This document shows positions 1 through 5,929 of a stretch of DNA of 6,492 nucleotides, one piece after another. The notes beneath the pieces were generated by a model. The model was not told the origin of the DNA. It did not search any database and saw only the letters and a list, made by a program, of their open reading frames with translations. The number at the start of each line of letters is the position of its first letter. Position 1 is the first letter of the stretch. The translations under genes and the position numbers were made by a program. The DNA comes from Tannerella sp. (lineage in GTDB: Bacteria > Bacteroidota > Bacteroidia > Bacteroidales > Tannerellaceae): contig JAISOP010000292.1 in the NCBI GenBank assembly GCA_031275525.1, positions 1-6,492 on the forward strand. The letters are read 5' to 3'.

Positions 1-1127
1 AGGGACGGCTGGTCGAGAAGAAGCAAGTCCTGTTTGAAGACGACGAGTACGTGATCAACATCGGCCCGCAGCATCCGGCCACCCACGGCGTGCTGCGTTT
101 CCGCGTCTCGCTCGAAGGCGAGTTCATCCGCAAGCTGCACGTCTACTGCGGATACATCCACCGCGGCATCGAAAAGCTGTGCGAAAGCCTGACCTACCCC
201 CAGATCCTGGCCCTGACCGACCGGCTCGACTACCTCTCGGCCATGCAGAACCGCCACGCCTTCTGCCTTTGCGTGGAAAAGGGACTGGGTGTGGAAGTTT
301 CCGACCGCGTCAAATACATCCGCACGATCATGGACGAGCTGCAGCGGATGGATTCACACCTGCTGTTCTTCTCCACGCTCTGCATGGACCTGGGCGCACT
401 GACCGCCTTCTTCTACGGCTTCCGCGACCGCGAGAAGATCCTCGACCTCTTCGAGCAAACCACCGGCGGACGGCTGATTCTTAACTACAATACCATCGGC
501 GGCGTGCAGGCGGACATACACCCGGACTTTGTGCGGCGGGTAAAGGAACTGATCGCCTGCCTGCGTCCCGCGCTCAGGGAGTACCACGAAGTGTTTACGG
601 GCAACGTCATCGCGCAGCAGCGGCTGAAAGGCGTCGGCGTGCTGAGCCGCGAAGACGCCATTTCGTTTGGCGCCACCGGCGGGACGGGACGCGCCTCGGG
701 CTGGGCCTGCGACGTGCGCAGGCGCCATCCCTACGCCATGTACGGGCAGGTGGATTTCAGGGAAATCCTCTACCGCCGCGGCGACTGTTTCTCGCGCTAC
801 ATGGTGCGCATGGACGAAATCGAAGAAAGCATGCGCATCGTCGAGCAGCTGATCGACAGCATCCCGGAGGGCAGCATCCAGGTGAAGATGAAACCCGTGC
901 TGCGCCTGCCCGAAGGCGGATACTGCTCGGCCGTGGAGACCAGCCGCGGCGAATTTGGCGTCTATATCGAAAGCCGCGGCGACAGGTATCCTTACCGCGT
1001 CAAATTCCGCAGCACCGGGCTTCCGCTCATCGCCTGCATCGACACCATCACCCGCGGCTCCAAAATCGCCGACCTGATCGCCATCGGCGGCACGCTCGAC
1101 TATATCGTGCCCGACATCGACCGGTGA
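1..1127 (+). CDS. nuoD: NADH-quinone oxidoreductase subunit D, 5'-partial (probably the D part of a NuoCD fusion)
   Basis: This is the 49-kDa-type subunit of respiratory complex I, in the peripheral arm; it helps form the quinone site at the membrane interface. The frame is open from base 3 up to the GTG at 51, so the gene starts upstream and that GTG is not the real start. GPQHPATHG lies 4 codons after the GTG, and LDYLSAM about 55 residues later; they carry the His and Tyr that contact quinone in Thermus Nqo4. Family blocks such as MDELQRMDSHLLFF, GATGGTGRASGW and the C-terminal GGTLDYIVPDIDR are intact, so the 3' end is complete. In Bacteroides NuoC and NuoD are fused, and the preceding acidic linker (LFEDDEYV) would fit the C-D junction here; the C part is outside the window. 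nuoH follows after 33 bp in the same operon. Identity is secure; fusion is inference. Confidence 0.96.
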   Translation, partial: GRLVEKKQVLFEDDEYVINIGPQHPATHGVLRFRVSLEGEFIRKLHVYCGYIHRGIEKLCESLTYPQILALTDRLDYLSAMQNRHAFCLCVEKGLGVEVSDRVKYIRTIMDELQRMDSHLLFFSTLCMDLGALTAFFYGFRDREKILDLFEQTTGGRLILNYNTIGGVQADIHPDFVRRVKELIACLRPALREYHEVFTGNVIAQQRLKGVGVLSREDAISFGATGGTGRASGWACDVRRRHPYAMYGQVDFREILYRRGDCFSRYMVRMDEIEESMRIVEQLIDSIPEGSIQVKMKPVLRLPEGGYCSAVETSRGEFGVYIESRGDRYPYRVKFRSTGLPLIACIDTITRGSKIADLIAIGGTLDYIVPDIDR

Positions 1128-1160
1128 TACCGTATGAACGATCCATAATGGAAGAAAAAA

Positions 1161-2237
1161 ATGTTTGACTTCAGCACAGTTACAAACTGGATACACGCCC
1201 GGCTCACGGGGCTGATGCCCTCGGGCGCGGCCACACTGGTGGAATGCGTGGCGGTGGGCGTTGCCATCCTGGTGATGTACGCCGTGATTGCCGTGATCAT
1301 GATCTACATGGAGCGCAAGGTCTGCGCCGCCTTCCAGTGCCGCCTGGGCCCCGACCGCGTAGGCCCCTTCGGGATCTTCCAGCTCTTTGCCGACATCATC
1401 AAGATGCTGATCAAGGAGATCATCGTCATCCGCCAGGCCGACCGCTTCCTCTACAACCTGGCGCCCTACATCGTGATACTGGCCTCGGTGCTGGCCTTCA
1501 GCTGCCTGCCGGTGAGCCGGGGGCTGGAGGTGCTCGACTTCAATGTCGGCGTACTGTTTCTGCTGGCCGCCTCGTCCATCGGCGTGGTAGGCATCCTGCT
1601 GGCCGGCTGGGGCAGCAACAACAAGTATTCGCTCATCGGGGCGATGCGGAGCGGGGCGCAGATGGTCAGTTACGAACTCTCGGTCGGCATCTCCATCCTG
1701 ACCGTCGTCGTACTGACGGACACCATGCAGCTCAGCCAGATCGTCGAACGCCAGGCCGACGGATGGTTTATCTTCAAGGGACACCTGCCGGCGCTGGTCG
1801 CGTTTCTGATCTACCTGATCGCCGGCAATGCGGAAGTGAACCGCGGCCCCTTCGATCTGCCCGAAGCCGAATCGGAACTGACGGCGGGCTATCACACGGA
1901 ATATTCGGGGATGCACTTCGGCCTGTTTTACGTGGCCGAGTTCGTAAACCTTTTCATCATTTCGGCCATTTCGGCCACCCTCTTTCTGGGCGGCTGGATG
2001 CCGCTCCACATCGCCGGCTGGGCGGGATTCAACCGCGTGATGGACTGCATTCCCGGATTCCTCTGGTTTTTCGGCAAATCCTTCTTTGTCGTCTGGCTGC
2101 TGATGTGGATCAAATGGACGTTTCCGCGTCTGCGCATCGACCAGATCCTGACGCTGGAATGGAAAATACTCGTACCGATCGGGCTGCTCAACCTGCTGGT
2201 GATGACCGTCTGCGTCGTCTTCGGGTGGCACTTTTAA
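1161..2237 (+). CDS. nuoH: NADH-quinone oxidoreductase subunit H
   Basis: This is the complex I membrane subunit (ND1 homologue) at the junction of the two arms; it forms much of the quinone chamber and is an integral inner-membrane protein. The 358 residues fit Bacteroidota NuoH. After an amphipathic start, the first membrane segment (about residues 28-50) runs into the family signature MERKVCAAFQCRLGPDRVGP and then FQLFADIIKMLIKE. The second signature, NAEVNRGPFDLPEAESEL followed by TAGYHTEYSG, lies around residues 222-250 and contains conserved acidic residues of the quinone channel. Several further hydrophobic segments follow, and the end (LLNLLVMTVCVVFGWHF) is normal, so the gene is not truncated. 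GGAAG at 1150-1154, six bases before the ATG, is a plausible ribosome site. nuoI usually follows nuoH, but here the operon stops and the next gene faces the other way. Confidence 0.97.
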   Translation: MFDFSTVTNWIHARLTGLMPSGAATLVECVAVGVAILVMYAVIAVIMIYMERKVCAAFQCRLGPDRVGPFGIFQLFADIIKMLIKEIIVIRQADRFLYNLAPYIVILASVLAFSCLPVSRGLEVLDFNVGVLFLLAASSIGVVGILLAGWGSNNKYSLIGAMRSGAQMVSYELSVGISILTVVVLTDTMQLSQIVERQADGWFIFKGHLPALVAFLIYLIAGNAEVNRGPFDLPEAESELTAGYHTEYSGMHFGLFYVAEFVNLFIISAISATLFLGGWMPLHIAGWAGFNRVMDCIPGFLWFFGKSFFVVWLLMWIKWTFPRLRIDQILTLEWKILVPIGLLNLLVMTVCVVFGWHF

Positions 2238-2246
2238 GGAAAGACG

Positions 2247-2262
2247 ATGCCGTGTGCGGCAT
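2247..2262 (+). terminator. short hairpin after nuoH, possible weak terminator
   Basis: ATGCCG and CGGCAT form a perfect 6-bp stem around a TGTG loop, starting 9 bases after the nuoH stop. The following bases (GATTTGTT) are only partly T-rich, so a classic intrinsic terminator is not shown. It may mark the end of the nuo transcript or simply be chance. Confidence 0.3.
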
Positions 2263-2354
2263 GATTTGTTCAAAGATTCGACCATACGGGGATTCGATGT
2301 AATTCGGGCGGGGGGCTTTTGACACATCCTCGTACCCCGACGGTTTCGAGGGAA

Positions 2355-2517
2355 AGTTATATTGCGTTCTTTTTCCATTTCCCCGACGGGGAGAATCCTA
2401 TATCACGTGTTTTTCCAATTTCCCCGACGGGGAGAATCCTGCGTCGTATGATTTTTTCATCTCCGGGTTCCGGAAACTCCTATATCACGTGCTTTTTCAT
2501 CTCCCCAACAGGGAAAG
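2355..2517. repeat. four tandem ~41-bp units, each with an internal hairpin
   Basis: Units begin at 2355, 2396, 2437 and 2478. Each has a T-rich stretch followed by a 5-bp stem with a 3-base loop, at 2380-2392, 2421-2433, 2462-2474 and 2502-2514. Units 1 and 2 carry TCCCC-GAC-GGGGA. Unit 3 carries TCCGG-GTT-CCGGA, where both arms have changed so that pairing is kept. Unit 4 is TCCCC-AAC-AGGGA with one mismatch and one base lost in its T-run. Units 2 and 4 share TCCTATATCACGTG exactly. The bases between the hairpins are related from unit to unit, so this is a tandem repeat and not a CRISPR. The unit length is not a multiple of three, which argues against coding. No T-run follows the stems on either strand, so they are not ordinary terminators. 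The array fills most of the 342-bp gap between nuoH and dprA. Confidence 0.8.
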
Positions 2518-2579
2518 GACATGAGGGGTAATTGAGTCTGTTTTCGCTGTTATGCACTCATTATTTTTCATCCATTCCC

Positions 2580-3695
2580 TCATGGCGTCAGCCTGTACAC
2601 GGTGCCGGGCAACACTTTCACATGTCCGGCCAGTTCCAGTTCAAAAAGCATGGGGGAAAGCTTATAGATGGGCATACCGCTCATTACCGCCAATTCGTTG
2701 ATTTGCATTTCCCCCTTTTCGGCCAGGAGTCTTAGGAGCGGATGATCCGGCGCTTCATGCTGAAAAGGCAACCGGGCCTCCTTTGGGATGGACGCCTTTC
2801 CGGTATCCCAGCCGAGCGCCGTCGCCAGGTCGTGTGCAGAAGTAATCAGCCCGGCTTGATTCGCCTGTATCAACCGGTTGCACCCGCCGGAACACTTGTC
2901 CGTGGCGCGTCCGGGGAACGCATAGACCTCCCGGCCATACGAAAAGGCGATCCCGGCCGTCACAAGGGCGCCGCCCTTTTCTGCCGATTCCACCACCACC
3001 GTGGCATCGGCCAGTCCGGCGATCAGCCGGTTGCGTTGCAGGAAATTTTCCCGGATAGGAACCGTCTCACTGATAAATTCACTCAGCAGGCCGCCGTTTC
3101 CCAGCATCTCGACGGCCGCATGGCGGTGAGCAGACGGGTAGATTCGATCCAGGCCGTGTGCCAGCACGCCGACGGTAGGCAGTCCGTTTTTCAGCGCATT
3201 CCGGTGAGCACAAATATCTATCCCGTACGCCAGCCCACTGACAACTAATACATCGGGAAACGCCTCCGCCAGGTTGTTCAGGAGTGCAGCCGTCAGTCCG
3301 TACCCGTAATCCGTTGCCTCACGGGTGCCAATGACACTGAGGACGCGTTTCGCGTTCAGGTCTGCCTTCCCCTTGAAATAAAACACCACGGGTGCATCCG
3401 GACATTCGCGCAGACGCATGGGATAATCGTCCTCCGAAATGGCATAGAGACGGATTTTGTTTTTTTCGACAAAGGCCAGTTCCCGTTCGGCGCGATGCAG
3501 CGCTTCCGTACGCGTTTCCAGTATCCGGGCAATCGTATATTCACCGATGCCGGGGACTTTTCCCAGCAGAGGCTTCCTTTCCGAGAAAACGGCCTCGGCC
3601 TCTCCGAAATACTGCAACAAATTCCTGGACAGGATGTTGCCGACGCCTTTAAGCAGGCTGAGCGCAATCAGGTAGAGGCGCTTATCACCGGTCAT
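2580..3695 (-). CDS. dprA: DNA-processing protein DprA (Smf family)
   Basis: DprA binds incoming single-stranded DNA in the cytoplasm and loads RecA during natural transformation; the family is also widespread in bacteria not known to be competent. The 371-residue protein shows the full architecture. A helix-hairpin-helix/SAM-like part (about residues 5-60, with GVG and PGIGEYT) comes first. The Rossmann-like core (about 110-300) contains SVIGTRE, VVSGLAYGID, FLQRNRLIAGLAD, GGALVTAGIA, VYAFPG and GCNRLIQANQA. A C-terminal winged-helix domain of the DML1 type (about 315-371, with INELAVMSGMPI) ends it. Length is normal and there are no breaks. The ATG lies inside the end of the upstream thioesterase gene (11-bp overlap), so translation is probably coupled; no Shine-Dalgarno is visible. 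It is convergent with nuoH. A role in transformation in this organism is not shown by the sequence. Confidence 0.96.
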   Translation of the reverse strand: MTGDKRLYLIALSLLKGVGNILSRNLLQYFGEAEAVFSERKPLLGKVPGIGEYTIARILETRTEALHRAERELAFVEKNKIRLYAISEDDYPMRLRECPDAPVVFYFKGKADLNAKRVLSVIGTREATDYGYGLTAALLNNLAEAFPDVLVVSGLAYGIDICAHRNALKNGLPTVGVLAHGLDRIYPSAHRHAAVEMLGNGGLLSEFISETVPIRENFLQRNRLIAGLADATVVVESAEKGGALVTAGIAFSYGREVYAFPGRATDKCSGGCNRLIQANQAGLITSAHDLATALGWDTGKASIPKEARLPFQHEAPDHPLLRLLAEKGEMQINELAVMSGMPIYKLSPMLFELELAGHVKVLPGTVYRLTP

Positions 3696-4098
3696 GGGAC
3701 TGTTTGTTTGCTATCAGGCGGTCAAAATATTCGCCTCGCGTCAGCCTGCCGTGTTCAACGACCACCGACTCCACCCGTCCGGAAGCGGCCAGCACCCCGT
3801 CCGGGAGGCGGTAAATCTCCTGGTTGAACACCAGTTTTGGCCCCTCCTTCCACAGGTTGAGGCACGAGCGGAAACGGTCGCCGCTCCGCAACGAATGTTT
3901 GAAGCGGATGTCCACGCGCGAAATAAACGCATCTACTCCCTTCGCGTGCATGGCGCCGAAATTCTCTCCCAACGTTTCCAGATACTCGTGTCGCGTATGC
4001 TCCATGTAGCGAGCGTAGTTGGAATTGTTCACCACACCCTGCAAATCGCATTCATAGTCGCGAACCTTCATTTCGATTTGAAAACAATACTCTTTCAT
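3685..4098 (-). CDS. hotdog-fold acyl-CoA thioesterase (4HBT/YbgC-like)
   Basis: This is a small cytoplasmic hotdog-fold enzyme of 137 residues, the usual size for the 4-hydroxybenzoyl-CoA thioesterase/YbgC/FadM group, which hydrolyses acyl-CoA or acyl-ACP thioesters. The N-terminal motif VRDYECDLQGVVNNSNYARY, with Asp18 in the catalytic position followed by GVV and NY, is the signature of the group; MEHTRHEYL continues the central helix. FISRVDIRFKHSLRSGD is the following beta-sheet part. The substrate cannot be read from the sequence. GGGAGAG at complement 4104-4110, five bases before the ATG, is an unusually good ribosome site for this phylum and supports the start. The gene is first in a two-gene operon with dprA, whose start it overlaps. 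An alternative family name (FadM-like or menaquinone-pathway thioesterase) is possible. Confidence 0.88.
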   Translation of the reverse strand: MKEYCFQIEMKVRDYECDLQGVVNNSNYARYMEHTRHEYLETLGENFGAMHAKGVDAFISRVDIRFKHSLRSGDRFRSCLNLWKEGPKLVFNQEIYRLPDGVLAASGRVESVVVEHGRLTRGEYFDRLIANKQSHDR

Positions 4099-4132
4099 TT
4101 GATCTCTCCCTTCTTTTAGCGGTTTTCAGGCG

Positions 4133-4140
4133 CGAAGATA
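4133..4140 (-). promoter_or_regulatory. possible -7 promoter element for the thioesterase-dprA operon
   Basis: On the minus strand this reads TATCTTCG, one base away from the Bacteroidota -7 consensus TAnnTTTG. It lies 34 bases before the thioesterase ATG, giving a short leader. No convincing TTTG -33 box is seen at the usual distance, so support is modest. Confidence 0.35.
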
Positions 4141-4159
4141 TACGATTTTTTCCACACGA

Positions 4160-4179
4160 CCGGGATTTGTTTCTCCCGG
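4160..4179. other. GC-rich inverted repeat between the divergent promoters
   Basis: CCGGGA and TCCCGG (6 bp, perfect) flank an 8-base T-rich spacer in the space between the two divergent transcription units. Neither strand has a T-run straight after the stem, so it does not look like a terminator. An operator is possible; function is unknown. Confidence 0.3.
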
Positions 4180-4230
4180 ATTTCCGGCTCATTCTTTTTT
4201 GAAAAGGCAAAGCCATTCCATTTTTATGCG

Positions 4231-4238
4231 TATCTTTG
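4231..4238 (+). promoter_or_regulatory. -7 promoter element of the B12 operon
   Basis: TATCTTTG matches the Bacteroidota housekeeping -7 consensus TAnnTTTG exactly and ends 4 bases before the first paired base of the riboswitch, where a transcript start would be expected. The only upstream TTTG (4198-4201) is too far for a standard -33 box, so recognition probably rests on the -7 element. Confidence 0.6.
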
Positions 4239-4242
4239 CCGC

Positions 4243-4422
4243 ACATTTTGGTGATGCCGTTTCCTTTCGGAAGAAGCATTGAAAAGGGAATCAGGTGCGA
4301 ATCCTGAACAGACCCGCTGCTGTAAGCTCCGCCAAAGTCTTTGAACATACTCAAGCCACTGTTTCGCAGGAAACGGGAAGGACGTTCGGGGACGGAGCAA
4401 GTCAGAAGACCTGCCAAGATGT
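4243..4422 (+). promoter_or_regulatory. cobalamin (vitamin B12) riboswitch aptamer
   Basis: This RNA aptamer binds adenosylcobalamin or a related corrinoid and lowers expression of the downstream uptake genes when B12 is plentiful. The closing stem P1 is visible as ACATTTTGG (4243-4251) with CCAAGATGT (4414-4422), nine pairs including one G-U. Conserved parts follow in the usual order: GAAAAGGGAATCAGGTG (4281-4297), AATCCTGAACAGACCCGCTG near 4300-4319, CTGTAAG just after, GCCACTG at 4355-4361, a GGAAGG segment (4376-4381), and the B12 box AGTCAGAAGACCTGCC (4400-4415). Position directly upstream of a BtuG-like gene agrees with this function. The ligand subtype is not determined here. Confidence 0.95.
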
Positions 4423-4431
4423 TTCGGTTTA

Positions 4432-4453
4432 AAGCTTTCGAGGAATAAAGCTT
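4432..4453 (+). promoter_or_regulatory. leader hairpin after the riboswitch, possible part of the switch
   Basis: AAGCTTT (4432-4438) and AAAGCTT (4447-4453) form a 7-bp stem with an 8-base loop. Its first arm (AGCTTT, 4433-4438) could instead pair with AAAGCT at 4526-4531, the first arm of the later terminator-like hairpin. The two folds exclude each other, as expected of an expression platform. This is inference from complementarity only. Confidence 0.4.
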
Positions 4454-4525
4454 GAGACAGACAAAGCAGGCCGATCACCGCTATTCCGGGATTTTTCCTG
4501 TTCGTTTATCCCAACGTTATTTTTG

Positions 4526-4559
4526 AAAGCTGTTTGATGTCAAATTAAAACGGCTTTTT
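4526..4559 (+). terminator. terminator-like hairpin ending at the btuG-like start codon
   Basis: AAAGCTGTTT (4526-4535) pairs with AAACGGCTTT (4548-4557) in ten pairs with one G-U, around a 12-base loop, and a run of five T (4555-4559) closes it directly before the ATG at 4560. It has the form of an intrinsic terminator and lies where a cobalamin riboswitch expression platform is expected. Because it abuts the start codon it could instead, or also, block ribosome access. The stem is AT-rich, so it may be weak. Confidence 0.5.
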
Positions 4560-5810
4560 ATGTTACCGGACAAAACCTTCGGCGCTATCTGCGGATATGC
4601 GCTTTCGACCCCCTCGCCCGCGCAGGGCAGGACAGACGCCCGACGCAGGGGCGGTAGAAGAAAGAGGCTCGCGGAGCACGGTATTCGTACCCTCCTCGCG
4701 ATGCTGCTTTTCCTGCCCGCCTGCCGCGACGAGACGGAAATCTTCGTGCCCGAAGAGGAAAAACTCGCCCCGCCCGCGGAGCATACCGCGATCCGGGGGT
4801 TCTACCTGCTGAACGAGGGGAATATGGGCAGCAACAAGTCCACGCTGGATTACTATGATTACGAGACGGGCGTTTACCGGCGCAATATCTACGCCGAGGC
4901 TAACCCGTCCGTCCCCAAGGAACTGGGCGACGTGGGCAACGACATCGGGATCTACGGCAGCAAGCTCTATGCCGTGATCAACTGTTCCAACAAGGTGGAG
5001 GTGATGGAGGCGGCCTCCGCGCGACGGCTGGGACAGATTGATATTCCCAACTGCCGCTACCTCTGCTTTCACGGGGGCTATGCCTACGTCACGTCGTATG
5101 CCGGGCCGGTGGAACTCAACCCCGACTACCGGCAGCGGGGGTATGTGGCACGGGTGGATACGGCGACGCTTCAGGTGGTGGACCGCTGTCTTACGGGCTT
5201 CCAGCCGGACGAGGCGGCGGCGGTGGGTAATAAACTGTATGTGGCCAATTCGGGAGGGTACATGTTTCCGAATTACGAGAGCACGGTGTCGGTGATCGAC
5301 CTGGCTACCTTTACCGAGACAAAGCGGATCGAAGTGGCCCGCAACCTGCACCGCCTGTGCGCCGACCGGCACGGCAACCTCTGGGTCTCTTCGCGGGGCG
5401 ATTACTACACGCAGTCTTCCCGCCTGTACAGGGTGGACACGGGGCGCGACGTGCTGGTCGATTCGCTCGACATTGCCGTCTCGAACTTCTACCCGGACGG
5501 CGATTCGCTCTATCTCTACAGCGTGGAATGGAGTTACGTCTCGATGTCTAATGTCACTACCTACGGCATTGTGGACATGGCGCGGCGCGAGATTGTTTCG
5601 CGCAACTTCATCTCCGACGGCACGGAGCGGCTGATCAAAACGCCTTACGGTATCCTGGTGCATCCGCAAACGAAAGATATCTACGTGACGGATGCCGGAA
5701 ACTACGTCTCGCCCGGCACGCTCTACTGCTTCGATAAATACGGAAAACTGAAATGGAATGTACGGACAGGCGATATTCCCGCCCACTTTGTATTAGTGAT
5801 TAGTGGTTAG
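4560..5810 (+). CDS. btuG: BtuG-like surface lipoprotein, beta-propeller B12-binding protein
   Basis: BtuG proteins of gut Bacteroidales are outer-surface lipoproteins that bind B12 very tightly and pass it to the TonB-dependent channel BtuB. The 416-residue product has a lipoprotein signal whose hydrophobic part is about residues 42-54, with lipobox LPAC (Cys55) and the acidic stretch RDETE after it, the kind of signal linked to surface export in this phylum. From about residue 78 the repeats fit a YncE/BtuG-type beta-propeller: GNDIGIYGSKLYAVINCSN, PNCRYLCFHGGYAYVTSYAG, NKLYVANSGGY, TVSVIDLATF, NLWVSSRGDYY, SLYLYSVEWSYV, IYVTDAGNYVSPG and LYCFDKYGKLKW. Location behind a cobalamin riboswitch supports the role. 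Two ends are odd. About 40 Arg-rich residues precede the signal, with no Shine-Dalgarno at the ATG, though no better in-frame start exists. The last residues (LVISG) and the stop are encoded by an inserted heptamer repeat. Confidence 0.82.
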   Translation: MLPDKTFGAICGYALSTPSPAQGRTDARRRGGRRKRLAEHGIRTLLAMLLFLPACRDETEIFVPEEEKLAPPAEHTAIRGFYLLNEGNMGSNKSTLDYYDYETGVYRRNIYAEANPSVPKELGDVGNDIGIYGSKLYAVINCSNKVEVMEAASARRLGQIDIPNCRYLCFHGGYAYVTSYAGPVELNPDYRQRGYVARVDTATLQVVDRCLTGFQPDEAAAVGNKLYVANSGGYMFPNYESTVSVIDLATFTETKRIEVARNLHRLCADRHGNLWVSSRGDYYTQSSRLYRVDTGRDVLVDSLDIAVSNFYPDGDSLYLYSVEWSYVSMSNVTTYGIVDMARREIVSRNFISDGTERLIKTPYGILVHPQTKDIYVTDAGNYVSPGTLYCFDKYGKLKWNVRTGDIPAHFVLVISG

Positions 5811-5834
5811 TGGTTAGCGGTTAGTGGTTAGTGA
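5793..5834. repeat. left heptamer array, six copies of TTAGTGG/TTAGTGA
   Basis: Six consecutive heptamers: TTAGTGA, TTAGTGG, TTAGTGG, TTAGCGG, TTAGTGG, TTAGTGA. The array overlaps the last codons and the stop (5808-5810) of the BtuG-like gene. It is the reverse complement of the arrays at 5871-5905 and 6275-6307 and could pair with either in DNA or RNA. Confidence 0.95.
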
Positions 5835-5858
5835 TTGAATTTTTAAGAGATGAATAAA
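5827..5858 (+). repeat. 32-bp direct repeat, copy 1 (copy 2 at 5907-5938)
   Basis: Copy 1 (5827-5858) and copy 2 (5907-5938) agree at 31 of 32 positions, the difference being T5829 against A5909. Both hold the same short leader (GTGATTGAATTTTTAAGAG) and the start ATGAATAAA. They are the 5' ends of the deleted and the intact four-helix-bundle units. Confidence 0.95.
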
Positions 5859-5891
5859 ACCGACAAATCCTCACTAACCACTAACCACTAA
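5850..5891 (+). pseudogene. internally deleted copy of the four-helix-bundle gene (13-codon remnant)
   Basis: The frame reads MNKTDKSSLTTNH then stop. The first three codons and leader equal those of the intact gene at 5930. The rest equals its last codons (KTAKSSLTTNH), with one substitution (A5863 against C6267, Ala to Asp). Comparing the two alignments, 324 bp, exactly 108 codons, are missing, and the join falls in an AAA shared by both sides (5856-5858). It keeps a full left leader and its own heptamer array on each side, so it looks like a MITE-like or deletion derivative of the intact unit. Whether the 13-residue peptide is made is unknown. Confidence 0.85.
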
Positions 5892-5905
5892 TCACTAACC
5901 ACTAA
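5871..5905. repeat. inner heptamer array, five copies of CCACTAA/TCACTAA
   Basis: Heptamers TCACTAA, CCACTAA, CCACTAA, TCACTAA, CCACTAA. With the left array they form a long imperfect inverted repeat around a 36-base centre (5835-5870); the innermost 14 pairs (5821-5834 with 5871-5884) are perfect. The array encodes the last residues and stop of the deleted copy. Confidence 0.95.
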
Positions 5906-5929
5906 TGTAAGTGATTGAATTTTTAAGAG

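Noticed and set aside
51..53. GTG at 51 as the nuoD start
   Set aside because: The frame is open upstream to the window edge with family-like linker residues, and starting four codons before GPQHP would be too short for the family.
1244..2302. 352-codon second plus-strand frame inside nuoH
   Set aside because: Arg/Gly/Pro-rich out-of-frame reading of nuoH, whose own frame carries all complex I signatures.
354..2378. 674-codon open frame on the minus strand across nuoD and nuoH
   Set aside because: It lies wholly opposite two certain genes, its residues are low-complexity His/Asp/Gln/Ala-rich as expected from reading biased codons backwards, and no family motif is seen.
2380..2514. The four hairpins as a series of intrinsic terminators for nuoH or dprA
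   Set aside because: The T-runs lie before the stems on the plus strand and no T-run follows the stems on either strand.
2355..2517. The 41-bp array as a CRISPR
   Set aside because: The stretches between the hairpin parts resemble each other (units 2 and 4 share 14 bases exactly), so they are not unique spacers, the conserved part is only about 13-20 bases, and no cas gene is present.
2319..2531. 70-codon frame across the 41-bp repeats
   Set aside because: The unit length is 41, so each unit is read in a different frame and the peptide does not keep a repeat pattern; hairpin pairing, not protein, is what is conserved.
4563..5786. 407-codon open frame on the minus strand opposite the BtuG-like gene
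   Set aside because: Same kind of shadow: Arg/Val/His-rich with no recognisable motif, and the plus-strand protein explains the sequence.
5793..5905. Heptamer arrays as a CRISPR or telomere-like end
   Set aside because: The 7-base units are directly adjacent with no spacers, and genes continue on both sides, so neither a CRISPR nor a chromosome end fits.
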